A stretch of DNA of 64,000 nucleotides from Paracoccus sediminilitoris (GTDB lineage Bacteria > Pseudomonadota > Alphaproteobacteria > Rhodobacterales > Rhodobacteraceae), in the NCBI RefSeq assembly GCF_003259195.1, contig NZ_QJPK01000003.1, positions 62,001-126,000 on the forward strand, in the 5' to 3' direction. The notes beneath the pieces are model-generated. The model was not told the DNA's origin. It did not search any database and worked only from the letters and a program-made list of their open reading frames with translations. The position numbers were made by a program, and so were the translations under genes. Below, in pieces: positions 52,488 through 60,481 of this stretch. Every line of letters starts with the position of its first letter. Positions within the stretch are counted from its first letter, which is position 1.

Positions 52488-54328
52488 GCCTGCACGCCCG
52501 TTTCGGCCGCATGGTCGATGCCTTCCGCCCCGCCGATGGCGCGCCCCCGCGCAGTCTGATGGCCTTCTTCCGTTGGTGCCTGTCGGGCGCTTGGAAGGGG
52601 CTTGGTTTCGCGGCGCTGACATCGGCGATGGGGGGCGCGGCGGATGTGGTCTCGGCCATGCTTTTGGGCATGGTCGTCGATGCGGTCACGGGCAGCAGCC
52701 CCGGCACCTTCTGGGCCCAGAACTGGGGGCTGGTCGCGATCTTCGCAGGCTTTTTCCTGATCCTGCGACCGGCGATCTTCGGCCTGTCCACGGCCAGCTC
52801 CAACGTCATCATCGGGCCGAACGTCCTGCCCCTGGTGCTGTCGCGCCTGCATCGCTGGACCATGGGCCACGCGATCGACTTCTTTGACAATGATTTTGCG
52901 GGCCGGCTGGCGCAGAAACAGATGCAGACCGCGCGCGCCGTCACAGATGTCGCCAGCGAAGTGGTGAACGTGGTGGCCTTTGCGCTGGCCTCGGTCATCG
53001 GGTCGGCGGCATTCCTGCTGGCAGTGGATGGCTGGGGGGCGGTGGCGCTGCTGGTCTGGCTGGCGGCCTATTTCGCGCTGATCCGCTTCTTCCTGCCGCG
53101 CATCCGGGCGAAATCTGGGGCGCGGGCCTCGGCGCGGGCCAATGTGACGGGGCAGGTCGTCGATACCATCACCAACATCAAGACCGTCAAGCTGTTCGCC
53201 CATGACCGCCATGAAGATCAGGTGGCCCTGGGCGCCATGGCCGGTTTCCGTGAACGCGCGCTGGATTTCGGCGTCGTCAGCACTTGGTTCCGCCTGTCGC
53301 TGATGATCGTGGCGGGGATCCTGCCGGTGATTTTGGTGGGCGGCACCATCATTCTGTGGCGCCAGGGCGCGGCCACGGTGGGCGATGTCGCGGCATCGGG
53401 TGCCATCGCCATGCGCCTGTCGCAGATGACCGGATGGGTCAGCATGTCGCTGATGGGCATGTGGGGCAATATCGGAGAGGTCGAGGACGGGATGCGCACC
53501 CTGTCGCCCCCCCACGGGCTGACCGATGCCCCCGACGCCATCACGCTGGACCGGGTGCAGGGCCAGATCCGGTTCGACCATGTCAGCTTTGCCTATGGCC
53601 GGGACGAGGGCGGAATCGAGGATCTGGACCTGACCATCGCCGCCGGCGAAAAGGTCGGCATCGTCGGTGCGTCAGGGGCGGGCAAGTCGACCCTGGTGGC
53701 GCTGCTGCTGCGGCTCTACGACGTCGAACGTGGGGCGGTGCTGCTGGACGGGCACGACCTGCGCCATGTCACCCAGGAAAGCCTGCGCCGCCAGATCGCG
53801 ATGGTCACGCAGGAAACGGCGATGTTCAACCGGTCGGCGCGCGACAACATTCTCTATGGTCGGCCCGACGCCACGCAGGACCAGATCGTCACGGCGGCGA
53901 AGGCGGCCGAGGCGCATGATTTCATCCTGACCCTGCACGACCATGCCGGACGCACAGGTTACGACGCGCATCTGGGCGAACGCGGCGTCAAGCTGTCGGG
54001 CGGCCAGCGTCAGCGGATCGCCTTGGCGCGCGCCTTCCTGAAGGATGCCCCCATCCTGGTCCTGGACGAGGCGACCAGCGCCTTGGATAGCGAGATCGAG
54101 GCCCAGGTCCAGGACGCTCTTGGCCGCGCCATGCAGGGCAAGACGGTGCTGGCCATCGCCCACCGCCTATCGACCATCGTGGAACTTGACCGCATTCTTG
54201 TGATCGAGGATGGACGCATCGTCGAACAGGGCACGCATGACGCGCTGCTGGCCCGGAACGGCACCTATGCAAGATACTGGATGCGCCAGTCGGGCGGCTT
54301 CCTGGGGACAGACGAGGCTGCCGAATGA
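52484..54328 (+). CDS. ABC exporter (TMD-NBD fusion), lipid/multidrug type
   Basis: The 614-residue half-transporter has a six-helix domain (about 35-320) with the conserved TNIKTVKLFAHD segment, and a C-terminal ATPase: Walker A GASGAGKST, signature KLSGGQRQR, Walker B ILVLDEATSALD and IAHRLST. It is distinct from the 31483-33336 exporter in sequence. The substrate is unknown. Start and stop overlap the neighbouring cca and methyltransferase genes. Confidence 0.92.
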   Translation: MSLHARFGRMVDAFRPADGAPPRSLMAFFRWCLSGAWKGLGFAALTSAMGGAADVVSAMLLGMVVDAVTGSSPGTFWAQNWGLVAIFAGFFLILRPAIFGLSTASSNVIIGPNVLPLVLSRLHRWTMGHAIDFFDNDFAGRLAQKQMQTARAVTDVASEVVNVVAFALASVIGSAAFLLAVDGWGAVALLVWLAAYFALIRFFLPRIRAKSGARASARANVTGQVVDTITNIKTVKLFAHDRHEDQVALGAMAGFRERALDFGVVSTWFRLSLMIVAGILPVILVGGTIILWRQGAATVGDVAASGAIAMRLSQMTGWVSMSLMGMWGNIGEVEDGMRTLSPPHGLTDAPDAITLDRVQGQIRFDHVSFAYGRDEGGIEDLDLTIAAGEKVGIVGASGAGKSTLVALLLRLYDVERGAVLLDGHDLRHVTQESLRRQIAMVTQETAMFNRSARDNILYGRPDATQDQIVTAAKAAEAHDFILTLHDHAGRTGYDAHLGERGVKLSGGQRQRIALARAFLKDAPILVLDEATSALDSEIEAQVQDALGRAMQGKTVLAIAHRLSTIVELDRILVIEDGRIVEQGTHDALLARNGTYARYWMRQSGGFLGTDEAAE

Positions 54329-55548
54329 CCACCTGGACGATTGAACGGCTTGGCCGCAAGGGCGACGGCGTGGCCATCCGTGGCGATGAACGCGCGCTGG
54401 CCGCCCTGACCCTGCCGAGAGAGGAGATCGACGGCACCCCCCAGGATGGCCGCATCGCCGCGCCGCGGATCGTCACGCCCTCGGATCAGCGGGTGCGCCC
54501 GATCTGCGCGCATTTCCGCGCCTGCGGAGGCTGTTCGCTGATGCATGCCAGCGACGGTTTCACGACCGCTTGGAAACGGCAGGTGGTGGAAACGGCGCTG
54601 GCCGCGCAGGGCATCCAGGCGCCCGAGCCCCAGATGCATGTCTCGCCCCTGAAATCGCGGCGGCGGGCGGTGCTGTCGGGCAAGCGCACCAAGAAGGGCG
54701 CGCTGGTGGGCTTTCATGCCCGCGCATCGGCGGTGATCGTCGATCTGGCCGAATGCCACGTCATGCGCCCGCAGATCACCGCCGCCCTGCCGCTGCTGCG
54801 CCGGATCACCGTTGCAGGGGCCTCGCGGCAGGGCGAACTGACCTTCACCGTCATCCATGGGCCTGCCGGGCTCGATGTGGCCGTGCGGGGTGGCAAGCCG
54901 ATGGACCCCGACCTGTTGCAGACCATGGCCGCCCTGGCGCGCGACGGCGATCTGGCGCGGCTGGACTGGGACGGCCAGACGATCACCCGCCGACACGCGC
55001 AACTGCCGATGGGCCGCGCGCAAGTCGTCCCGCCGCCCGGCGCCTTTCTGCAGGCCACTGCCGAAGGCGAGGCGGCGCTGTTGTCCGCCGTGCGCGACAC
55101 CGTGGGCGATGCCGCCCGCGTTCTGGACCTGTTCGCCGGCTGCGGCACCTTCACCCTGCCCTTGGCGGAAACCGCCCGCGTGCATGCGGTCGAAGGTCTG
55201 GCCGCGCCCTTGCAGGCCCTTGATTCGGCCTGGCGCCAGACCGCCGGGCTGAACCGCGTCACGACGCAGGTGCGCGACATCGCCCGGCGCCCGCTGCTGC
55301 CCGATGAGCTGGCCGAATTTGACGCAATCGTGATAGATCCGCCACGCAGCGGGGCCGAACCGCAGATGCGTCAGATCGCCGCCGCGCGCGTCCCGGTGGT
55401 GGCCCAGGTTGCCTGCGACCCCGTGAATTTTGCCAAGGATTTGCGTATTCTGGTCCAGGCGGGATACCGGATCGACAGGCTGTGGGTGGTGGACCAGTTC
55501 CGCTTTTCGCCGCATGTCGAAATGGTCGCTGCATTAAGGCTTTGCTAG
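54325..55548 (+). CDS. RNA m5U methyltransferase, TrmA/RlmC/RlmD family
   Basis: The 407-residue enzyme has the Fe-S cysteines Cys61, Cys67, Cys70 and Cys144 (CAHFRACGGC, ECHVM), a SAM motif VLDLFAGCGTFTLPLAE and a catalytic region IVIDPPRSGAEPQM then QVACDPVNFAKD with nucleophile Cys364. Where the family has CNP, this has CDP. The N-terminal TRAM-like segment is short. It probably methylates U in 23S rRNA, but the exact site cannot be told. Coupled to the ABC gene by ATGA. Confidence 0.9.
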   Translation: MTTWTIERLGRKGDGVAIRGDERALAALTLPREEIDGTPQDGRIAAPRIVTPSDQRVRPICAHFRACGGCSLMHASDGFTTAWKRQVVETALAAQGIQAPEPQMHVSPLKSRRRAVLSGKRTKKGALVGFHARASAVIVDLAECHVMRPQITAALPLLRRITVAGASRQGELTFTVIHGPAGLDVAVRGGKPMDPDLLQTMAALARDGDLARLDWDGQTITRRHAQLPMGRAQVVPPPGAFLQATAEGEAALLSAVRDTVGDAARVLDLFAGCGTFTLPLAETARVHAVEGLAAPLQALDSAWRQTAGLNRVTTQVRDIARRPLLPDELAEFDAIVIDPPRSGAEPQMRQIAAARVPVVAQVACDPVNFAKDLRILVQAGYRIDRLWVVDQFRFSPHVEMVAALRLC

Positions 55549-55609
55549 TCAGCATCGCGATAGATGTGATATTCCGGTCCTATAAAACAAAAAACCGTCA
55601 GAGGCAGTG

Positions 55610-56134
55610 ATGAGCAAAACGACCCGTCGGGCGTTCACGATTTCGATGTTGGCCGTTCTGGCCGCCTGTGGCCGCCCGCAGGAGGAAAAGCCGAAATTCA
55701 TCCGCTATTTCGGCCCTCCGGTGACGCAGGTCCAGATCAACAAGGGGCAGCGCCGGATGCATCTGTTCAGCGGCAGCACCGTGGTCAAGTCCTATGACAT
55801 CAGCCTGGGCAACGTGCCCGTCGGTCACAAGCAGTTCGAAGGCGACGGCAAGACCCCCGAGGGCGTCTATTTCGTCGACCGCTTCAACCCGCGCAGCGCC
55901 TATCACCTGTCGGTCGGGGTGTCCTATCCCAACGCCCAGGACCGCGCCTTTGCCGAAGCCCATGGCCGCAAGCCCGGCGGCGACATCTTCATCCACGGCC
56001 GCGGCCCCGACGGCAACAACCTGTTCCCCCGCCAGCGCGACTGGACGGCCGGTTGCATCGCCGTCTCGGACGAGGAGATCGAGGAAATCTATGCCATCCT
56101 GCGCCCCGGCACCCAGGTCGTCATCTATCCCTGA
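55610..56134 (+). CDS. L,D-transpeptidase (YkuD) lipoprotein
   Basis: The 174-residue protein has a twin-arginine start (TTRRAFTISMLAVLA) and a lipobox LAAC with Cys20. The YkuD domain includes SYDISLGNVPVGHKQFEGDGK, IHGRGPDGN and the catalytic WTAGCIAVSDEE. It cross-links peptidoglycan or attaches proteins to it. The ATG at 55610 follows GAGG; a GTG at 55607 is in frame. A 19-bp hairpin separates it from the convergent CAP gene. Confidence 0.93.
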   Translation: MSKTTRRAFTISMLAVLAACGRPQEEKPKFIRYFGPPVTQVQINKGQRRMHLFSGSTVVKSYDISLGNVPVGHKQFEGDGKTPEGVYFVDRFNPRSAYHLSVGVSYPNAQDRAFAEAHGRKPGGDIFIHGRGPDGNNLFPRQRDWTAGCIAVSDEEIEEIYAILRPGTQVVIYP

Positions 56135-56152
56135 GGCCGCGCTGCAATCCTG

Positions 56153-56194
56153 ACATGACACGGCCCCGATCGCAGGATCGGGGCCGTGTCATGT
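56153..56194. terminator. Strong 19-bp hairpin between convergent ldt and CAP genes
   Basis: The arms (56153-56171 and 56176-56194, ACATGACACGGCCCCGATC and its complement) match over 19 bp with a 4-base loop. It most likely terminates both convergent transcripts. It lacks a long T-run. Confidence 0.75.
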
Positions 56195-56210
56195 TCGGAG
56201 GTGCGCCGGT

Positions 56211-56729
56211 TCACTGGGACCCGGTCAGCAGGGTCCACCACAGCTTGCCCGAAGGTTCCTTGTACCAGGAAAAGCCCAACAGCGTCGCCGACGGGTCCAT
56301 GATGACGTCGCGGGTGTCGCGCGCACTCATCCAGGCGGCCAAGGTCTGCATCTCGTCCTCATAGCTCTCCGAGATGTTCTCGCCGATCAGGGTGCCGTTG
56401 AAACCCTGACGCCGCGCGCGGTCCAAGGGGGACGATCCGTCCGACCCCCAATGCCAGGCCCGATTCTGGGCCGACATGTCGCGCGAATGGGCCAGGGCCG
56501 CGGCATCCAGCTGGGTGCTGGGGACCAGCGCGGCCTGCCCCAGATTTCCCCGCAATGTGTTGATCTGCTGCAACACCCGCGCGGCGATGGCGGCGTTGTC
56601 GTCCACCGGCGCAACGGCCTGCGCGGGCATGTCCTGGGGCATGGGCATGGGCTGCTGTTGCAGGTAGCGCGGCGCGCATGCTGTCAGCGCAAGAACGGCA
56701 AGAACCCCGATCGACCTGATATTCCTCAA
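56211..56729 (-). CDS. CAP/SCP (PR-1) domain lipoprotein
   Basis: The 172-residue lipoprotein has a signal peptide and lipobox LTAC (Cys18). The CAP domain has IAARVLQQINTLRGNLGQAAL, LAHSRDMSAQNRAWHWG (the conserved His) and IGENISESYEDEMQ, then TLLGFSWYK. In bacteria these are thought to act in the envelope; the catalytic or ligand role is not known. It lies between two L,D-transpeptidase genes. Confidence 0.9.
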   Translation of the reverse strand: MRNIRSIGVLAVLALTACAPRYLQQQPMPMPQDMPAQAVAPVDDNAAIAARVLQQINTLRGNLGQAALVPSTQLDAAALAHSRDMSAQNRAWHWGSDGSSPLDRARRQGFNGTLIGENISESYEDEMQTLAAWMSARDTRDVIMDPSATLLGFSWYKEPSGKLWWTLLTGSQ

Positions 56730-56850
56730 CGTGCCGGCTCCCTCAAATGCGATGTGGTCTTGGTCTAACGAAGCGGGCGCCGCTGTTCAAACGCAACTCT
56801 GCGTGAGACCGTCTGCCCAGCGTCATGTCCCCGTCAAACTCCGGTTTGAT

Positions 56851-56879
56851 TTGCCGCATCGTGGCGCGGGCGGTATGAT
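56851..56879 (+). promoter_or_regulatory. Candidate promoter of the second ldt gene
   Basis: TTGCCG (56851-56856) and TATGAT (56874-56879) are 17 bases apart, a good sigma-70 match, 58 bases before the ATG. A palindrome TCAAAC-TCCG-GTTTGA (56834-56849) abuts the -35 and could be an operator. Confidence 0.5.
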
Positions 56880-56936
56880 TCCCCATCGAAGCCCGCCTCT
56901 CAAGAGCGGTGATCCGAACCCCGAGGACATGAACAG

Positions 56937-57506
56937 ATGAGCACGCGTTTCAACTTCAACCGGCGGGCCTTTCTGGGCACCGCTGTCGCAGGTCTGGCAA
57001 TGCCCGCATTGGCGCAGGAAGCGCCGACCGGCAATACCGGCCCCCAGCACAACATCTCCAGCTTCCGGATGCAGGACTGGCGCCCGCATTTCCAGAACCT
57101 GACCAATGGCGCGATCCTGTGCGACCTGACATCGCGCGCCGTCCATTACTGGTCCGAGGACGGCAACACCTATCACGTCTATCCCTCCTCGATCCCGGTC
57201 AGCGCCGAACTGACCCGCACGGGCCGGACCGAGATCATCAAGAAGGTCGATGGTCCCACCTGGTCGCCCACGCCGTCGATGAAGGCCAGCAATCCCGAAT
57301 GGCCCGATTTTGTACCCGCCGGACCGGACAACCCGCTTGGCACCCATGCCCTGTGGCTGTCCTGGCAGTATTACCGCATCCACGGCACCCATGACACGCG
57401 CAAGATAGGGCGCAAGTCGTCGAATGGCTGCATCGGTCTTTACAACGAACACATCGCCCAGCTGTTCGGGCTGGCCAAGATCGGGACGCAGGTTCTGGTG
57501 ATGTGA
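56937..57506 (+). CDS. L,D-transpeptidase (YkuD), exported by a twin-arginine signal
   Basis: The 189-residue product has an NRRAFLG twin-arginine motif with cleavage near ALA-QE (after residue 26). The YkuD domain is visible as YYRIHGTHDTRKIGRKSSNG with catalytic Cys in SSNGCIGLYNEHI. It is a periplasmic cell-wall cross-linking enzyme. Compared with the first ldt it has no lipobox, so one enzyme is membrane-anchored and one soluble. Confidence 0.93.
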   Translation: MSTRFNFNRRAFLGTAVAGLAMPALAQEAPTGNTGPQHNISSFRMQDWRPHFQNLTNGAILCDLTSRAVHYWSEDGNTYHVYPSSIPVSAELTRTGRTEIIKKVDGPTWSPTPSMKASNPEWPDFVPAGPDNPLGTHALWLSWQYYRIHGTHDTRKIGRKSSNGCIGLYNEHIAQLFGLAKIGTQVLVM

Positions 57507-57507
57507 A

Positions 57508-57532
57508 AAAGGGGGCCAGCGCGGCCCCCTTT
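57508..57532. terminator. Bidirectional terminator between ldt and hemH
   Basis: A perfect 10-bp stem AAAGGGGGCC/GGCCCCCTTT with a 5-base loop, starting just after the ldt stop and 4 bases before the hemH stop, serves both strands. Confidence 0.85.
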
Positions 57533-57535
57533 CCC

Positions 57536-58576
57536 TTATGCGACCGGTTCGACCCAGCCGCCGATATTGTCGCGGATCACGTTCAGCATCACCTGGATAT
57601 GGGCCGGATCGTCATTCAGGCAGGGGATGTACTGGAATTCGTGGCCGCCGGCCTCCTCGAAGGCCTCGCGGATCTCGCCATTGATCTCCTCCAGCGTCTC
57701 GATGCAGTCGGATGAGAAGGCCGGAGAGATGACGGCGATGTCGGTATGTCCCTGTTTCGCCAGTTCGGCCACATGTTCGACGGTATAGGGCTTCAGCCAT
57801 TCCTCGCGGCCGAAGACCGACTGGAAGGTGGTGTCGATGATGCCCTCGGGCCAGCCCAGTTCCTCGCGCAGCAGGCGGGACGTCTTCTGGCACTGGCAGT
57901 GATAGGGATCGCCCTGCATCAGATAGCGCTTGGGCATGCCATGATAGCTGGCCACCAGCTTCTTCGGCACCTTGCCATCCAGCGCGCGGCGCACGCTGTC
58001 GGCCAGCGCCTTGATGTAGTCGGGGCGGTTCACATAGGGCTCGCAGGTGCGAACCGCGGGCTGCCAGGTCTGTTCCATCAGCGCCCGGAACAGCTGGTCG
58101 TTGGCCGTGGCCGAGGTCGGCCCCGCGTATTGTGGATAAAGCGGCAGGAAGACGATGCGGCGGCATCCGGCATCCACCATCTTCTGCAGCACGTCATGGG
58201 TCGAGGGGTTGCCATAGCGCATGCAGAATTCGACCATCACCTGATCGCCCCATTCCTGATGGGCAGCTTCGCGCAGCGCGTTTGTCTGCGCCTTGGTGAT
58301 CGTCATCAGCGGGCTTTCGTTGGCCTCGTTGTTCCAGATCAGCTTGTAGTTCTTGCCCGAGCTGCGCGGCCTGAAGGTCAGGATGATCCCCTGCAGCAGC
58401 GGCTGCCATTTCCAGCTGGGCAGGTCCACCACGCGCTTGTCGGACAGGAATTCGTTCAGGTACCGCCGCATCGGCCAATAGCCATAGCCGTCAGGCGTCC
58501 CCAGATTGGCGATCAGGATGCCGGTCTTGGCGGGTTTGATCTTGGGGTGGTCGGCAGGCGCATGGGCTGGCGTCAT
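57536..58576 (-). CDS. hemH: Ferrochelatase
   Basis: The 346-residue enzyme inserts Fe2+ into protoporphyrin IX. Visible are GILIANLGTPDGYGYWPMRR, RRIVFLPLYPQYAGPTSAT, the catalytic His in LVASYHGMPKRYL and the acidic pocket FSSDCIETLEEI. The Cys near HCQCQKTSRLL may be one of the Fe-S ligands of some ferrochelatases, but this is not decisive. The start at 58576 overlaps the methyltransferase-like stop (ATGA). Confidence 0.96.
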   Translation of the reverse strand: MTPAHAPADHPKIKPAKTGILIANLGTPDGYGYWPMRRYLNEFLSDKRVVDLPSWKWQPLLQGIILTFRPRSSGKNYKLIWNNEANESPLMTITKAQTNALREAAHQEWGDQVMVEFCMRYGNPSTHDVLQKMVDAGCRRIVFLPLYPQYAGPTSATANDQLFRALMEQTWQPAVRTCEPYVNRPDYIKALADSVRRALDGKVPKKLVASYHGMPKRYLMQGDPYHCQCQKTSRLLREELGWPEGIIDTTFQSVFGREEWLKPYTVEHVAELAKQGHTDIAVISPAFSSDCIETLEEINGEIREAFEEAGGHEFQYIPCLNDDPAHIQVMLNVIRDNIGGWVEPVA

Positions 58577-59415
58577 GGGTTCGGTTTCCTGATTGCGTTC
58601 AAGGCGTCGGCAAGCGCGGTCTTGGCGCTGCCGGGTCGCAAGGGCTTGGGCTGGCTGTCCGATGGCGCCCATCCGGTCAGAAAGACCAGATCGAAGCCGA
58701 CGTTGACACGGGACGGATCGTCGCGGTCGGGGTGATGGGTGGCAAGGATGGCGCTGGCGCGGCCGATGACATCGCGGCGCGTGGGGCGGCGCAGGCGGGC
58801 GGCCATGGCGTTGCCTTCGCCCATGCCACGCAGGTCGCGGCCCAGATGGGCCAGATCGCGATAGCTGACGCGCTGCGACAGCAGGTCCGCCACCGGCAGT
58901 GCCAGCCCCGCCCGTTGCAGCAACCCGCCCATGTCGCGGATCTCTCCCATCGGCAGGACGCGGGGCGACAGGCCGCCGGTGATTTCGGCCTCGGCCTGGG
59001 CCAGTGCGGCGCGCAATTCGGCCAAGGTCTGGTTGCCGAAACAGACGCCGATGAACAGCCCGTCCTCGCGCAGGGCGCGGCGGCATTGGGCGATCTGGCC
59101 GATCGGATCCTCGGCCCAGTGCAGCGACATGGCGTGGATCACAAGGTCATGCGCGCCAGGTTCCAGATCGATCACCGGATCGTCGGCCACGACGCGGGCC
59201 TGCGGAAAGCGCGGGCCCCAGATTTCGGGAAAGCCGGTCACGACGGCGGGCTCCGTAAAGGTTCTGTTAACCTCGATCAGCCTATCGTCGATCTCGTCGG
59301 CGGCGATCTGGTGAAACAGGTCGACAAACCCCGTCCGGCGCGCGCGGTCGCGCTGGCGCTGCAGGGCGGCCGTGTCGGTCAGGGCGGGGCGCGTCGTATC
59401 TTGGGGGATCTTCAT
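58573..59415 (-). CDS. BioC/NDUFAF5-like methyltransferase-fold protein with degenerate motif I
   Basis: The 280-residue protein resembles BioC and the mitochondrial NDUFAF5 proteins: RRTGFVDLFHQIAADEIDDRL at the start and IHAMSLHWAEDPIGQIAQCR, FGNQTLAELRAALAQAE and the GDLL-type GLLQRAGLALP follow. The glycine-rich SAM motif (E/DxGxGxG) is not visible; its place reads EPAVVTGFPEIWG. NDUFAF5 is reported to hydroxylate an arginine of complex I, so this may be a hydroxylase. It is coupled to hemH. Its ATG overlaps the comF ATG in CATG. Confidence 0.8.
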   Translation of the reverse strand: MKIPQDTTRPALTDTAALQRQRDRARRTGFVDLFHQIAADEIDDRLIEVNRTFTEPAVVTGFPEIWGPRFPQARVVADDPVIDLEPGAHDLVIHAMSLHWAEDPIGQIAQCRRALREDGLFIGVCFGNQTLAELRAALAQAEAEITGGLSPRVLPMGEIRDMGGLLQRAGLALPVADLLSQRVSYRDLAHLGRDLRGMGEGNAMAARLRRPTRRDVIGRASAILATHHPDRDDPSRVNVGFDLVFLTGWAPSDSQPKPLRPGSAKTALADALNAIRKPNP

Positions 59416-60181
59416 GGGACTGGAACATAGGGTGCTTTCGGGGGCGATGAAAGTCGCGCTGCACGTGCTTTATCCGCCGCAATGCCTGTCCTGCGGCGCA
59501 GGCGTCGCGGATGGCGGCGCGGGCGCGGTCCATCTGTGCGCCACCTGCTGGACGGATGCCCGGTTCATCACCGGCGCGCTGTGCGACTGCTGCGGGGTGC
59601 CGCTGCCGGATGACGGGTCGGGCGACGACCAGGTGCTGGTCTGCGACGACTGCCTGACCAGCGTGCGGCCCTGGTCGCGCGGACGGGCGGCGATGGTCTA
59701 TGACGGCACGGCGCGCAAGCTGATCCTGGCGCTGAAGCATGGCGACCGGCTGGACCTGGCGCCCGCGATGGCCGGATGGCTGGCGCGGGCGGCGCGGCCC
59801 TTGGTGATGGCAGACCAGATCGTCTGCCCCATCCCGCTGCACCTGCGCCGCCTGATCAAGCGGAAATACAACCAGTCGGCCCATGTCGCGGCCCGGCTGG
59901 CGCGCGACCTGGGGCTGGATCATCAGCCCGACCTGCTGGTCCGCACCCGCCACACCCCCGCCCAGGATCATCGCGGCGCGGCCGAGCGCTTTGCCAACCT
60001 GCAGGACGCGCTGGCCGTGAACCCCCGCCGGCTGGACGCCCTGCAGGGCCGGCCCGTGCTGTTGGTCGATGACGTCATGGCCTCGGGGGCCACCATCACC
60101 ACGGCGGCCATGGCGCTGTTGCAGGCCGGATCGGGACCAGTTTCGGTCGCGGTGCTGGCACGGGCGGTCAAGGATCACTAA
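59414..60181 (+). CDS. comF: ComF family phosphoribosyltransferase-like protein
   Basis: The 255-residue product has an N-terminal zinc-ribbon-like region (YPPQCLSCGAGV, LCDCCGVPLP, VCDDCL) and a C-terminal phosphoribosyltransferase fold with the PRPP motif VLLVDDVMASGATITTA. KRKYNQSAHVAARLARDL is the family segment. It is linked to DNA uptake in competent species; in others the role is unclear. The ATG at 59414 has GGGGGA before it; an ATG at 59447 is an alternative. Divergent from the methyltransferase-like gene with overlapping starts. Confidence 0.92.
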   Translation: MGLEHRVLSGAMKVALHVLYPPQCLSCGAGVADGGAGAVHLCATCWTDARFITGALCDCCGVPLPDDGSGDDQVLVCDDCLTSVRPWSRGRAAMVYDGTARKLILALKHGDRLDLAPAMAGWLARAARPLVMADQIVCPIPLHLRRLIKRKYNQSAHVAARLARDLGLDHQPDLLVRTRHTPAQDHRGAAERFANLQDALAVNPRRLDALQGRPVLLVDDVMASGATITTAAMALLQAGSGPVSVAVLARAVKDH

Positions 60182-60211
60182 ATAAGGTCCGAACCACCCG
60201 AAAGGACCGAC

Positions 60212-60481
60212 ATGTCACAGCCCAAGATCCAGATCTATACCACCCGCACCTGCCCCTTCTGCATCCGCGCCAAGGCGTTGCTGGAGCAGAAAGGCGCCAA
60301 GTTCGACGAAACCGACGTGGGGGCCGACGCCTCAAAGCGCGCGGCGATGACGCAGCGTGCCAACGGCAAGCGCACCGTCCCGCAAATCTTCATCGGCGAC
60401 ACCCATGTCGGCGGCTGCGACGAGCTGTTCGCGCTGGACCGCGCAGGCAAGCTGGACCCGATGCTGAAGGGCGCCGCCTGA
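60212..60481 (+). CDS. grxC: Glutaredoxin 3
   Basis: The 89-residue dithiol glutaredoxin has the active site CPFC at Cys14 and Cys17, TVPQIFIGDTHVGGCDEL with the cis-Pro and GG glutathione-binding segments. It reduces disulfides using glutathione. AAAGGA precedes the ATG. The stop overlaps the nitrilase start (TGATG). Confidence 0.96.
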   Translation: MSQPKIQIYTTRTCPFCIRAKALLEQKGAKFDETDVGADASKRAAMTQRANGKRTVPQIFIGDTHVGGCDELFALDRAGKLDPMLKGAA

